Shown: positions 49,489-58,705, counted from the first letter of the stretch. The stretch is 61,552 nucleotides of DNA from Candidatus Gastranaerophilales bacterium (GCA_944325585.1 CALVAS010000002.1:1-61552), one strand, 5' to 3'. Numbers and translations: made by a program. Notes: generated from the letters alone by a model not told the origin.

Positions 49489-51885
49489 ATGGAATTTACT
49501 TTCATTGAAGACATCACGGACAAACGAACTTTTTTAAATACGGGCGATCATTTTATAAATCCTCTGCTTGCCGAAAATAATCTTGACAATTTTATCGGAA
49601 TGAAGGATTTTTTCAGATCAGAAAAATTTTTGCTTCTTGTCGACGGGCATATGGGAACGGGAAAATCCGTTGTTACGGATTATTTTTTAAACTATCTGGT
49701 TCCTGAAACCGTTGTCTTAAAATACAATTGTTTTGAGACGACAATTCTTGATGATATGCTTTTAACATTTTTTGAAGTGTTTAAAGAGTTGACTGCGGAA
49801 AACATTATTCAGCCGCCCAAAAATCGTTCCGAAAACTTTATTCAAAAAATCAACTCATATCTCCTTTCAATAACTTTGCCGATTGTAATTGTTATTGATT
49901 CGTTTGATATGATTTTAAAAGCAAACAAATCCGAAATCCTTGAATTTTTGAAACAAATTTCGCAGTTCGGAAAAATAAAAGTTGTTATTTGCGGAAGAAA
50001 TTTTGATTTAACTGATTTTGAGGCGTTTGATTTTGACAAATTAACTGTCGGGGCTTTGGAAAAGCATCTGTTTGAAAGATATTTGAAATCTTTTGATATA
50101 AAACTTATCGGGCCGGTGTCGGATGAGCTTTATAAATATACAAAGGGCTATTATTTGTACACCGCGCTTTCCGTAAAAATTATTCAGATAAGAGGGCTGA
50201 GTCTTTATGAATTTTTAAACGGATTCAGCAAAAGTTTTCTGTCCTACAACGATTTTATATTGCGCGAAGCTCTTGCGCTGATTGATCCTGTAAGCGGGCA
50301 TCTTTTCAGATTCCTTACCATAATAAGGCATCCGGTAAGCATCAATCTTTTGCGGGCATTCAGACTTTATGATGAGTTTAAAATTAAAGTTTTTATTGAT
50401 ACCTTAATTCTTGCTCAAGACGGAAATATGATTTATCTGCAGGATTATTATAAAACAATTGCGGAAAATTCTATTCCTCAAAATGTTGCTGCAAAACTTC
50501 ACAGAAGTTGTGTTGAACTTTACAATACACAACTTCCCCTGAAGCCTATGGAGCGTGATTTGTTAATTTCGCGTGCAACAATGAGAGCGGAAATCGAATA
50601 TCACAGCATGTTTTTGCCTAAAAAGCCGGTTCTTAAGCCAAAAGAAATCGCAGAAATAAACAAAGAAGAAATTCAGGTGCCTTCGGTTGAAGAACAGCCC
50701 GCTCCAAAAGACATCACAAGTATCAGGTTTATTTTTGAGAGCGAAGAAGAAGAAAATGATATAATGAACAAAATTGCGGATTCGATAAATGAGTTTATAT
50801 CTTTTTCTGACGAACAGCTTAAAGAAATAGAAAAAGAAAATAACATGACGCTTGTGGAGCTTATAAATCTTGCAAAGCAGGAGGAAAACAAGTTTAATTT
50901 TAAGCGTGTAGTAATGATTTATCAAAGAGCGCTGATGATGAAAAATAACAGCGACTATCAAATCTTTCTTCCGACAATATTTTCCAAACTTGCTGATGCA
51001 TACGGAAAACTTTCAGACTGGTTTAATGCGGTGAAATATTATAAAGAAGCGCTGAATTTATATGAAGCTGCGGGCGATTTTGCAAAATCGGCAGATATTA
51101 AGCTCTCGATTGCAAATATTTATTATCTGACTTTTAAAAAAGAGCAGGCGAAAGAGGTCTTAAATGAGATTCTTACAACTGAAAAACTTCCGTCGGATAT
51201 TTATATAAAAACATACATAATGCTTTCGGATTATACGGAGGACAACCCTGAATTGTCATATTCGTGTCTTAAAAAAGCCCTTGAAAATGCTGAAAATTCA
51301 GAAGATGAAATTCTTCTCGCAGAACTTTATTATAAATTTGCCGCCGCAAGTGATGAAATAGGTGAAACCAAACAGGCTGTAATGTTTTACAAAAGCTGTG
51401 TTGAAATAAACCGTAAAGGTAATGAGTATATTTCCGCTGCCTACTCAAATCTTGCGGGAATTTATGAAGAGAGCGGCGTAAAAGAGTCTGCCGTAAAATT
51501 CTACGAATTGAGTCTTCAGATAGATGAAGAAAATAACAATTTTAACGGAATTTATCTTTCTTCAATGAAACTTGCGGCTTTGAACAGAAAAATTAATCCT
51601 GAAAAGGCCTTGAAGTATTATGATTACGCTTATAATACCGCTTGCAGACTGAATGAAATCTTTTATAAAGTTTCCTCAACTCTTGCTGCGGGTGATTTTT
51701 ACCTGATGCTTAAAAATCCTGAAAAGGCTCTTGAAAAGTATTTTCGGGCAAAATCTCTTGCGGACGGAAATTTAAGTGAAAATAATCTTAAAAAGATAGA
51801 AAAAAGGATTAATGATCTGTCGACTCAGCTGGGAGAGGAAAAGTTTAATCAGATTAAGAACGGAATGAGTGATGATATTAAATAA
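49489..51885 (+). CDS. P-loop NTPase with TPR repeats (STAND-like)
   Basis: A 798-residue protein. Walker A GHMGTGKS (residues 53-60) and Walker B IVIVIDSFD (132-140) mark an NTPase domain (about 20-300). A helical region and a polar linker (about 370-480) follow, then TPR-like repeats from about 490 to 790 (FKRVVMIYQRALMM, WFNAVKYYKEALNLY, KQAVMFYKSCVEINR, ESAVKFYELSLQID). An NTPase joined to a repeat sensor is the plan of STAND regulators and Avs-type defence proteins, but no toxic effector domain is seen. It overlaps rsmG by 17 bp, which suggests a housekeeping role. The frame extends to 49363; 49489 is chosen from the promoter and the natural MEFTFIED start. Confidence 0.75.
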   Translation: MEFTFIEDITDKRTFLNTGDHFINPLLAENNLDNFIGMKDFFRSEKFLLLVDGHMGTGKSVVTDYFLNYLVPETVVLKYNCFETTILDDMLLTFFEVFKELTAENIIQPPKNRSENFIQKINSYLLSITLPIVIVIDSFDMILKANKSEILEFLKQISQFGKIKVVICGRNFDLTDFEAFDFDKLTVGALEKHLFERYLKSFDIKLIGPVSDELYKYTKGYYLYTALSVKIIQIRGLSLYEFLNGFSKSFLSYNDFILREALALIDPVSGHLFRFLTIIRHPVSINLLRAFRLYDEFKIKVFIDTLILAQDGNMIYLQDYYKTIAENSIPQNVAAKLHRSCVELYNTQLPLKPMERDLLISRATMRAEIEYHSMFLPKKPVLKPKEIAEINKEEIQVPSVEEQPAPKDITSIRFIFESEEEENDIMNKIADSINEFISFSDEQLKEIEKENNMTLVELINLAKQEENKFNFKRVVMIYQRALMMKNNSDYQIFLPTIFSKLADAYGKLSDWFNAVKYYKEALNLYEAAGDFAKSADIKLSIANIYYLTFKKEQAKEVLNEILTTEKLPSDIYIKTYIMLSDYTEDNPELSYSCLKKALENAENSEDEILLAELYYKFAAASDEIGETKQAVMFYKSCVEINRKGNEYISAAYSNLAGIYEESGVKESAVKFYELSLQIDEENNNFNGIYLSSMKLAALNRKINPEKALKYYDYAYNTACRLNEIFYKVSSTLAAGDFYLMLKNPEKALEKYFRAKSLADGNLSENNLKKIEKRINDLSTQLGEEKFNQIKNGMSDDIK

Positions 51886-52471
51886 AAATGATTATGCTAA
51901 ATATATTGATGCGTTTTTAAGACAAAATTCAATGCTCAATTTGATCTCCAAAAACGACGAGAAGTTTTTATGGGAAAAACATATTTATGACAGCCTTTCC
52001 ATTGAGAAGGTTTTTGCAAAATACGGAAAAGGTAAAAAACTTCTGGACATCGGGACAGGCGGCGGTTTCCCCTCTGTGCCGGTTGCGCTTTCATATCCTG
52101 AAATCGAAGTTTATGCGCTTGACAGTATCCGCAAAAAAATAAACGCAATTGAAAATTTGAAATCGGAACTCGGAATAAATAATCTCCATCCGGTATGCAT
52201 GCGGGCTGAAAATTTGAAAGAAAAGTTTGATATAATAACTTCCCGCGCGGTTGCTCCTTTAAAAATTATTACAGAATATGCCGCACCGCTGTTGGAAAAT
52301 AACGGATTTTTTGTTGCATACAAATCCCGCAAATCAGAGCAGGAAATTTCAGAGGCTGAAAATGTTTTAAAAAAGTTCAAACTCCATGTTTCGGATATAA
52401 TAGAATATGAGCTTCCTTTAGAGGAAAATCATGTAAGAAATCTTATAGTTATACAAAAAATAAAGCAATAA
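51872..52471 (+). CDS. rsmG: 16S rRNA (guanine-527-N7)-methyltransferase
   Basis: A 199-residue SAM-dependent enzyme (GidB) that methylates G527 of 16S rRNA. LNLISKNDEKFLWEKHIYDS (about residues 22-41), LLDIGTGGGFPSVPVAL (about 57-73, SAM loop), LDSIRKKINAI and SRAVAPL (about 122-128) are the family blocks. A GTG at 51869 is an alternative start. It overlaps the P-loop/TPR gene and is probably coupled to it. Confidence 0.94.
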   Translation: MILNKNDYAKYIDAFLRQNSMLNLISKNDEKFLWEKHIYDSLSIEKVFAKYGKGKKLLDIGTGGGFPSVPVALSYPEIEVYALDSIRKKINAIENLKSELGINNLHPVCMRAENLKEKFDIITSRAVAPLKIITEYAAPLLENNGFFVAYKSRKSEQEISEAENVLKKFKLHVSDIIEYELPLEENHVRNLIVIQKIKQ

Positions 52472-52498
52472 TTTTGATGGAGTTGTTTTAATCCTTAT

Positions 52499-53230
52499 AT
52501 GTTTAATATTTTCAATATTTTTAAGTCTGCCCCGCACAGGTTTCCATCTAAACTAGAATTTGCAACTTATGACAATCTTAAGTTTATAAAAAGAGTTCCG
52601 GTAAAAACAAATAATGACAAAGTGGTTTATTTGGAATCCCTGCCAAATAAAGACTTTTCAAATTCTCAAACTTTAATAACAAACAGATGGTTTAATATTT
52701 TGGGCGTTCATGAATACGATATGTTTCAATCTTTAGATTCGCTGGAAGGTTACACGATAGATGTTGTAAATAAAAAGCAAAAGCAGGGTATAGGTGAAAT
52801 CCTGCGGCTTGCAAGTCTTATTGAAATGAAAGAGAACGGAATTAAAGAGATAAGAATTAAATCAATCCCGAAAGCACTGCTTTTTCACTTGAAATACAAG
52901 TTTAAACCTTCGCTAAACAATCAGAGCCAGTTGATTAAAAATGTTTTAACAGATATTTCAAAAGACAACGGTGCTGATAAGACCTTTTCCGAAACTGCCG
53001 AAAAACTGCTTAATGATATTAATAAAAACGGATTCAACAATAGAAGTCAGGGCTATTATGGAATGATAAATTCCTTTATTCTTCAATATGCACAGGGAAA
53101 TTCACAGCGTTGGAGAGATACGCTTATTCACAATCAGATTCCTTTGATACTGACAGAAAGCGATGTCAAAAAGCACGCTTCTTTTTATAATAGCCTTTTT
53201 AAAAAGCACGGTCTTGATTACACTATATAA
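52499..53230 (+). CDS. GNAT-like protein, unknown substrate
   Basis: A 243-residue protein. Residues about 90-135 (IDVVNKKQKQGIGEILRLAS, then KEIRIKSIPKALLFHLKYKF) look like a GNAT acetyl-CoA loop Q-x-x-G-I-G and the following beta4-alpha-beta5. The C-terminal 100 residues are helical and unassigned. It lacks a clear Shine-Dalgarno, and TTTAAT lies 6 bases before the ATG. It resembles the 16137-16766 protein in plan rather than in sequence. A terminator follows. Confidence 0.6.
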   Translation: MFNIFNIFKSAPHRFPSKLEFATYDNLKFIKRVPVKTNNDKVVYLESLPNKDFSNSQTLITNRWFNILGVHEYDMFQSLDSLEGYTIDVVNKKQKQGIGEILRLASLIEMKENGIKEIRIKSIPKALLFHLKYKFKPSLNNQSQLIKNVLTDISKDNGADKTFSETAEKLLNDINKNGFNNRSQGYYGMINSFILQYAQGNSQRWRDTLIHNQIPLILTESDVKKHASFYNSLFKKHGLDYTI

Positions 53231-53243
53231 AGCATAAAAAAAA

Positions 53244-53272
53244 CCACTCATTACTGAGTGGGTCGTTTTCTG
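53244..53272 (+). terminator. Rho-independent terminator
   Basis: CCACTCA, TTAC, TGAGTGG (53244-53261) followed by a T-rich run. It ends the P-loop/TPR-rsmG-GNAT unit. Confidence 0.75.
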
Positions 53273-53472
53273 CATCCTAATGGTCTCTTTTAGTGTTTAT
53301 TATTTAGGAGTTTATATGTTTTTGGGGTTAATGAATCTATTTATATTTAGTGTTTCGACTACACTTAAATCTTATGTCCTTATTATTGCATATAAGATTT
53401 TAAATGTCAACTGAATAATGTTATGAATTTATCGACAAATCCCAAAATGCAAATATAGTGTAGAATTTACAC

Positions 53473-53490
53473 TTTACAAAACTTAATAAA
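53473..53490 (+). promoter_or_regulatory. HLR1-like direct repeat (distal)
   Basis: TTTACAAA-AC-TTAATAAA, two bases off the consensus in its second half. It is the same as the 24037 box except for one base. Confidence 0.45.
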
Positions 53491-53523
53491 GTGTTATTTT
53501 TCCTAAAAAACGGGCATGTGGTA

Positions 53524-53541
53524 ATTGTAAACAATTGTAAA
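53524..53541 (-). promoter_or_regulatory. HLR1-like direct repeat (proximal)
   Basis: On the minus strand TTTACAAT-TG-TTTACAAT matches the HLR1 consensus at every position. It lies 39 bp before the ACTTTATATAT core, the same distance as at the 4591 gene. Confidence 0.55.
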
Positions 53542-53577
53542 ACTAAAACCCACAAAAAGGCAATTATTTAAAAAGTA

Positions 53578-53598
53578 TATACTTTATATATATAAGAG
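53578..53598 (+). promoter_or_regulatory. Shared ACTTTATATAT promoter element
   Basis: TATACTTTATATATATAAGA (then G) lies about 22 bp before ATG 53620. It is nearly identical to 4536-4558 over its whole length, including the trailing TATAAGAG. Confidence 0.55.
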
Positions 53599-53619
53599 TA
53601 TAAAAATAGGACAAAGGAT

Positions 53620-53955
53620 ATGGCAAGCGGTTATAACAACGGCGGTATTGCTCCAATTAACAGAGTTAATTTAGATCCGAATGATGCACAGTTGGGTTTA
53701 AATAACACATACGATACATCAAAGATTGTTCAGTCTCAAAGTACGAGCAGATATACCCCAAATAATGATTACTGGAGTAAAAGCAATATTACAAAAAGCA
53801 GCTTCAATTTGGTCGGCAAAAACTGGCTGGCAAATCCGTTTGCACCAAATCCTGATGCCATTGGATTTATTGGAAAAACAACCCAGACCAAGGTTAATGA
53901 GTTTGGTGAAAAAATAGAGGTTCCGATAAGACGAACCGAAATAGCCTGGGCTTAA
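53620..53955 (+). CDS. Small Asn-rich protein, unknown
   Basis: A 111-residue soluble protein rich in Asn, Ser, Thr and Gly (MASGYNNGGIAPINRVNLDP) with no membrane segment, signal peptide or cysteine. The C-terminal third (NPDAIGFIGKTTQTKVNEFG) may form strands. I do not recognise a family. CAAAGGA precedes the ATG. It has the richest upstream region of the three genes with the shared promoter: two HLR1-like boxes plus the ACTTTATATAT element. A strong terminator follows, so it is a single-gene transcript. Confidence 0.65.
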   Translation: MASGYNNGGIAPINRVNLDPNDAQLGLNNTYDTSKIVQSQSTSRYTPNNDYWSKSNITKSSFNLVGKNWLANPFAPNPDAIGFIGKTTQTKVNEFGEKIEVPIRRTEIAWA

Positions 53956-53992
53956 AGAATCAGTTCTAAATTAAGAGCTGATTCTTTTGTTA
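53956..53992 (+). terminator. Rho-independent terminator of the 53620 gene
   Basis: AGAATCAGTTCT, AAATTA, AGAGCTGATTCT (53956-53985), then TTTGTTATGTTTT. Long stem with one G-T pair. Confidence 0.85.
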
Positions 53993-54112
53993 TGTTTTGT
54001 AAATTTTTTATAAAAAATAGCCATTCGGATAGCAAATATTTTATTTTGGGGGTTAAGTATATGTGTATAATTAAGTAAGTGGGTATTAATGAAATAGAAG
54101 GTGTAAAATACA

Positions 54113-55978
54113 ATGAAAGTAAGTCCTATTTCTTCGCTATGGTCAGTAAGTAAGAGCAATACGCAAAATCAAAAAAATTACATTCACAATCCTGTAACAG
54201 GCAATTCAGAGAATGATATATTTGTAAAATCAGAACCGTCAGTACAGTTTCCAAAACCTATAATGTTTATGGGGTATAAGGTTTATATTATTGACGATGG
54301 TGTGCATGCCGACTTTATGAAAAAGTTTTCGGAAGCAATCAGCAAAAAATATGAAGTTAATCTGTTTAATGCAATAAATGCTCCGGAATATCGCAGAAAT
54401 AAACCTATGCTTAATATTTTGGACAGATTGCAGTACGCAAACAGGCATGATCTTACAGAACCTGATTCATATGTTGCACTTCCTGTTTCAATAAACGTTT
54501 CTCTTAAAAACCTTGCAGAGCAATATAAGCAGGCAATGGGATACTATCTTCACCTCCGCCCGCATTCAACACAAACCTGTAAAGATAAATTGCTTACATT
54601 TTTAAAACTGCTTTACGAGCAGCCTGATAAATACCGCAAATATATAAGAGCAATGGATCCTGAAAATAAAGGCTTGGAATTTGCGTACGGTATTATTCAG
54701 GAAATTAATAAATTAAAATGTAAAAAGGTTTATATTCCGGCCTCAGAACCGCTTGCGGCACCTATGGCGCGTACGGCAAAAGATTGGGGAAACACTCCGG
54801 AGCTTACTAACTTTCTTGCAACCGGATACGATAAAGACGGCAAAGTTCAGCAGATGAAAAATTTCCTTCAAGAACGCGGAGAATATGATTTTAATCTTTT
54901 GTCTTTGTCCGACGCAAATATTGTAAACTTAAAAAAGGTTGACGGAAGAACGGATCACCTGTTTTCAGCATACGATACTACTGTGAAAGACGGTGCGCGT
55001 GGTGTGTATAATCTTACACCGATTCGTGAAAACGGAAAAATCGTGGGATACAGTTTTAATGATTCAGTGACGAACGAATATCCTGTAAATGAATTTCCGT
55101 TCAACGAAAAACTCAGCAAAATCAGTAAATTTGTCGGGTTAAGCACGGATGAAGCCGTTGCAAATGATGAAATGACAGCACGCTTTAAACAAGCGTTGAA
55201 TGAAAATCGTGTCACTGATGAGTTTGCGGAAAAACTTTATCCTGTATGGAAACTTTTTAGTCCTGATGAATTGAGAAATAAAAAAATCTATGAAAAAGGC
55301 GATTTTGTGGATTACAAATTAGAAAATTACTTCAGACGCAATCAGGATTATAAAATTATATATCCGATAGGCGATACAGAAAACAGCGGACGTCCGAGTG
55401 TTATGCCTTTGCGCGGAAGTAATTTCGCAATATTCAGTGCAATAAAGCGTGATGTTGAAAACAGAGACCTGCGTGATACAATGCTTTACAAGGATAATAT
55501 TGTATTGAACAAGGCAATTTACAGCTTGTTATCAGCAAGCCGGAGTTCAATGCGGGGCGGAAATTATCAAAATGCCGAAAAAATTCTGACAGATGTTGTT
55601 GACTATATTGAAATGGAAGGTTTTACCCGCAAAAATTCAGAATATATGGCAGCATACAAACTTCTTGCGGACGCAAAATTCAGAAACGGGGATTACGTCG
55701 GCGCAAACGGAATTTATAATTTCTATCTTAACAACAAGTGTAAAAATTATTTGGAACGTGTTAAAGTAGAACGGTATCAACAGACAAAAGATGAGTTGGA
55801 TGAAATTATTGCCTTATTCAAACGTCTGGCAGAGGTAGCGCAAAGAAGAGGAGAAAAGCGTCCGGAAATGGAATGTTTGCGGGCAGCAAAAGAACTTGAA
55901 TACGGATCAGAACTTGGAAATAAAGTTTTATACCGCCGTGCAAATGATGATATTAATATAGGAGATATATTCGGATGA
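54113..55978 (+). CDS. Large protein of unknown function
   Basis: A 621-residue protein without a signal peptide or clear membrane helix. Residues 1-50 are Ser/Asn/Gln-rich. About 52-400 look like a globular alpha/beta domain (YKVYIIDDGVHADFMKKFSE, KCKKVYIPASEPLAAPMART, FNLLSLSDANIVNLKKVDG). I do not recognise it. The final 150 residues are helical and TPR-like (NYQNAEKILTDVVDYIEMEG, FRNGDYVGANGIYNFYL). It overlaps the amidohydrolase gene by 4 bp (ATGA), so the two are translated together and may work in one pathway. Confidence 0.7.
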   Translation: MKVSPISSLWSVSKSNTQNQKNYIHNPVTGNSENDIFVKSEPSVQFPKPIMFMGYKVYIIDDGVHADFMKKFSEAISKKYEVNLFNAINAPEYRRNKPMLNILDRLQYANRHDLTEPDSYVALPVSINVSLKNLAEQYKQAMGYYLHLRPHSTQTCKDKLLTFLKLLYEQPDKYRKYIRAMDPENKGLEFAYGIIQEINKLKCKKVYIPASEPLAAPMARTAKDWGNTPELTNFLATGYDKDGKVQQMKNFLQERGEYDFNLLSLSDANIVNLKKVDGRTDHLFSAYDTTVKDGARGVYNLTPIRENGKIVGYSFNDSVTNEYPVNEFPFNEKLSKISKFVGLSTDEAVANDEMTARFKQALNENRVTDEFAEKLYPVWKLFSPDELRNKKIYEKGDFVDYKLENYFRRNQDYKIIYPIGDTENSGRPSVMPLRGSNFAIFSAIKRDVENRDLRDTMLYKDNIVLNKAIYSLLSASRSSMRGGNYQNAEKILTDVVDYIEMEGFTRKNSEYMAAYKLLADAKFRNGDYVGANGIYNFYLNNKCKNYLERVKVERYQQTKDELDEIIALFKRLAEVAQRRGEKRPEMECLRAAKELEYGSELGNKVLYRRANDDINIGDIFG

Positions 55979-57114
55979 AATTGGGTGAAGTGAAAGGGAT
56001 TTCTTTTAAAGGTTCAATAATTGATTCTCACATGCACTGGGGGCATTGGAATCGCGGCGGACAACTTTTGTTTCTTAATAATGATTATGTTGATGTGTTT
56101 GTCCGTTCTCCTCTTGATGTAACAGTTCAAGGTGTGAAGCAGCAGGACAACATTGAGAAAGTTTTGATTTCAAATTTGGATTGTTTTGTCAACGGCGGAA
56201 TTAAAGATGAATTAGAGGGCAATAAGGAGATGCTGGAGTTTTGCAACAATAATCCCAAATATTATGCTCTTGCCGCCTGCCAGCCTTCCAAAACCGAAGG
56301 AAATGCAGTTGTTTTAAACCGCCTTATAAAAGATAATCCGGGCAAATTCGTAGGATTAAAGATTCATCCGAGAAATTTCAATTTAAGCATAGATGATCCT
56401 GCATACGCTTCATATTTTAAACTCGCAGAGAGAAATAAACTTCCGTGTCTGGTGCATTCTGATATAAATTTAAATACAAACGGCAATGAGATTGATAAAA
56501 TAGCGTCACCTGAATTGATTCACAAAGTTGCAAAGAAATACCCGCATGTGCCTGTAATCCTTGCTCACATGGGAGCAGGAGACGAAAAATCCCATCAAAA
56601 TGCCATTGATGTTCTCTTAAGATCTATTGATGAAAAGGATTCAAAACTTTATGTTGATATTTCCTGGGTTGACTGGGGACATGACGGCTTGAGTACGGAA
56701 GAAAAACCGAGTATTGTAAAATTAATTAAAGAGTTGGACAAACGCAATGCAACGGATAGGATATTATTCGGAACCGATGCACCTTTAGGCTGTTACGGTG
56801 AAAATCTTCAGGGCGGGTTGTCGGCTAAACAAGCGTATGAAAAAACTGTCGGTGATATTAAAACTGTAATTAAGAAAAATTTCGGAGCAAAGGCTGACGA
56901 ATTAATAGACAAGATTTTTTATAAAAACGCTGACGAACTTTTCTTTAAAAAAGAGTGGGCTGTTCCAAAAAGTCTTGCTAAAAATAAAACAAGTGTGACA
57001 AAAGTAATATTGATGGTACTTGGCGCTTTGGGTGTTTTGACCGGCGGCAGTTATCTTGTAAAAAAGATTAATCCGGATTCTGATAAGAAACATCTCAATA
57101 AGAAATTGAAATAA
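55975..57114 (+). CDS. Amidohydrolase-family protein with C-terminal anchor
   Basis: A 379-residue amidohydrolase_2-type TIM barrel. Metal ligands: DSHMHWG (about residues 17-23), GLKIHP (about 124-129), VHSD (about 160-163), ILAHMG (about 195-200) and GTDAPLG (about 268-274). After the barrel comes a hydrophobic helix (about 343-361, VILMVLGALGVLTGGSYLV) and a basic lysine-rich end, so it is probably tail-anchored with the enzyme in the cytoplasm. The N-terminus, KGISFKGSIIDSH, is compact. The anchor is unusual for this enzyme family. Substrate unknown; related enzymes are decarboxylases or hydrolases. Confidence 0.85.
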   Translation: MKLGEVKGISFKGSIIDSHMHWGHWNRGGQLLFLNNDYVDVFVRSPLDVTVQGVKQQDNIEKVLISNLDCFVNGGIKDELEGNKEMLEFCNNNPKYYALAACQPSKTEGNAVVLNRLIKDNPGKFVGLKIHPRNFNLSIDDPAYASYFKLAERNKLPCLVHSDINLNTNGNEIDKIASPELIHKVAKKYPHVPVILAHMGAGDEKSHQNAIDVLLRSIDEKDSKLYVDISWVDWGHDGLSTEEKPSIVKLIKELDKRNATDRILFGTDAPLGCYGENLQGGLSAKQAYEKTVGDIKTVIKKNFGAKADELIDKIFYKNADELFFKKEWAVPKSLAKNKTSVTKVILMVLGALGVLTGGSYLVKKINPDSDKKHLNKKLK

Positions 57115-57133
57115 TAAAAATTTATTTATATAA

Positions 57134-57178
57134 GAACGGCGCGGACTGATATTCATCAGTCCGCGCCGTTCCTTTTTA
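57134..57178 (+). terminator. Very strong rho-independent terminator
   Basis: GAACGGCGCGGACTGAT, ATTC, ATCAGTCCGCGCCGTTC (57134-57171), then CTTTTTA. A 17-bp perfect stem. It closes the 54113-57114 pair; the reverse strand would end the DegT gene. Confidence 0.92.
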
Positions 57179-57185
57179 TCATTGA

Positions 57186-58310
57186 TTAAACACTTACTTT
57201 TGATTTTGACTTGTTAATACAATCAATCAACGTTTTTGCAACTGTTTGCTGCTCTTCTTTTGTAAGTTCAGGGAACATCGGAAGAGAGATAACCATTTCA
57301 GTATCTTTTTCGGTATAAGGCAAAGAGCCTTTTCCAACGCCTAAATATTCGTGAACTTTTTGTAAATGCAAAGGTATCGGATAATAAAGCATTGCACCTA
57401 TGCCGTTTTCCTGAAGCATTTTATGAACTTCATCTCTGTTCGGAATTTTAACAGTGTACTGGTGATAAACACAGTATGTATCTTTTAATTCTACCGGAGT
57501 TTGAATATCAGGGCAGTTTTTAAACAGTTCATTGTAGTAATAAGCATGCTCGCGACGTTTTTCATTCCATTTTTTAACATGCGGCAGTTTAACTCTTAAA
57601 ATAGCAGCCTGAATTTCGTCCAATCTGCTGTTAACCCCGATTTCATCATGATGGTAACGAATTGCACCGCCGTGGTTGCGTAATGCAACAACTCTGTCGC
57701 GGAGTTTTTCATCACTGGTCATAATCAAACCGCCGTCACCCATGCCACCGAGGTTTTTAGTCGGATAGAAACTTAAGCATCCGAAATCACCGAAAGTTCC
57801 GACCATTTTGCCTTTATATAAAGCACCGATAGCCTGACAGCAGTCTTCGATTACGTGGAGGTTATGGCGTTTTGCAACATCCATAATAACATCCATATCA
57901 CATGGCTGACCGTAAAGATGAACCGGAATAATGGCTTTAGTTTTAGGTGTAATGGCGGCTTCTATTTTAGAAGCGTCAATGTTGAACGTGTCAGGATCAA
58001 TATCAACAAAAACAGGTTTTGCACCGACAATTCCGATTGCTTCGGTTGTTGCAACAAAAGTAAACGCAACTGTGATAACTTCATCACCGGCACCGATATC
58101 CAATGCTCTTAATGCAAGATGAAGCGCATCAGTTCCTGAGTTGAGACCAACCGTATATTTACAGCCGATAAAATCAGCCATTTCCTGTTCAAAAGCCTTT
58201 GCATTCGGTCCTAAAATATATGAACCGGAACGTAAAACTTCACAAACTGCTTTTTCAACTTCACTGCCGATTTCGGCGTATTGACGTTTTGAATCTAAAA
58301 TAGGTATCAT
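57186..58310 (-). CDS. DegT/DnrJ/EryC1/StrS-family aminotransferase
   Basis: A 374-residue PLP-dependent sugar aminotransferase. GLNSGTDALHLALRALDIGAGDEV (about residues 55-78), EDCCQAIGALYKG (about 155-167), FYPTKNLGGMGDGG (PLP Lys, about 180-193), GVNSRLDEIQAAILRVKL (about 225-242) are typical. The family makes amino sugars for surface polysaccharide or glycoprotein from nucleotide keto-sugars. The product here is unknown. No sugar dehydratase is adjacent. AAGGAGATAAGT precedes the ATG. Confidence 0.93.
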   Translation of the reverse strand: MIPILDSKRQYAEIGSEVEKAVCEVLRSGSYILGPNAKAFEQEMADFIGCKYTVGLNSGTDALHLALRALDIGAGDEVITVAFTFVATTEAIGIVGAKPVFVDIDPDTFNIDASKIEAAITPKTKAIIPVHLYGQPCDMDVIMDVAKRHNLHVIEDCCQAIGALYKGKMVGTFGDFGCLSFYPTKNLGGMGDGGLIMTSDEKLRDRVVALRNHGGAIRYHHDEIGVNSRLDEIQAAILRVKLPHVKKWNEKRREHAYYYNELFKNCPDIQTPVELKDTYCVYHQYTVKIPNRDEVHKMLQENGIGAMLYYPIPLHLQKVHEYLGVGKGSLPYTEKDTEMVISLPMFPELTKEEQQTVAKTLIDCINKSKSKVSV

Positions 58311-58429
58311 ACTTATCTCCTTCTTAAATTACCCATATTTTAAGTTTACCACAACCTGCAAGTGCCTTTACATAAACTTAATAAACAGTTTAAAGCACAT
58401 TTTTAATATTTTTTAATTATCAAATTTAT

Positions 58430-58705
58430 TCATTTGTCGGTTAGTGAAAAATTTTCAGGCAATTCGTTTTCAACAAGTTTGATTAATTCGGAAACCGGCA
58501 TGTTGAGCGCTTCGCTAATCGTCCATATTGAAATAAGTTTAGGTTCGTTAATTCCGTTTTCCAATCGGGATAAAAGAGATTTTGGTATATCGTATTCATC
58601 TGCAAGCACGCGTAAAGATTTATTTTGGTTTTCTCTTTCTTGTCTGATAACTTTGGCAAGTGCTTTAATAATAATTTCTGACTTTTTTTTATTTGCATGT
58701 TGCAT
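58430..58705 (-). CDS. XRE-family helix-turn-helix regulator
   Basis: A 91-residue DNA-binding protein. Residues about 25-80 form an HTH_XRE/Cro-like domain (KSLRVLADEYDIPKSLLSRL, ENGINEPKLISIWTISEALN). It is divergent from the third prepilin-like gene, with 67 bp between them. A perfect palindrome TTCTATATATAGAA and a half-copy lie in that gap, so it may control itself and the pilin. It has no sensor domain. Confidence 0.9.
   Translation of the reverse strand: MQHANKKKSEIIIKALAKVIRQERENQNKSLRVLADEYDIPKSLLSRLENGINEPKLISIWTISEALNMPVSELIKLVENELPENFSLTDK

Larger units (their letters stand above)
53273..53619. other. Intergenic region with regulatory sites
   Basis: About 350 bp without a gene on either strand. 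The first 190 bp hold nothing I can name. The last 150 bp hold two HLR1-like boxes and the ACTTTATATAT promoter element of the 53620 gene. Confidence 0.5.

Noticed and set aside
49489-52471. Avs-type anti-phage defence island
   Set aside because: The NTPase-TPR gene has no effector domain, overlaps rsmG and lies among core genes; there are no other defence genes, integrases or tRNA sites nearby.
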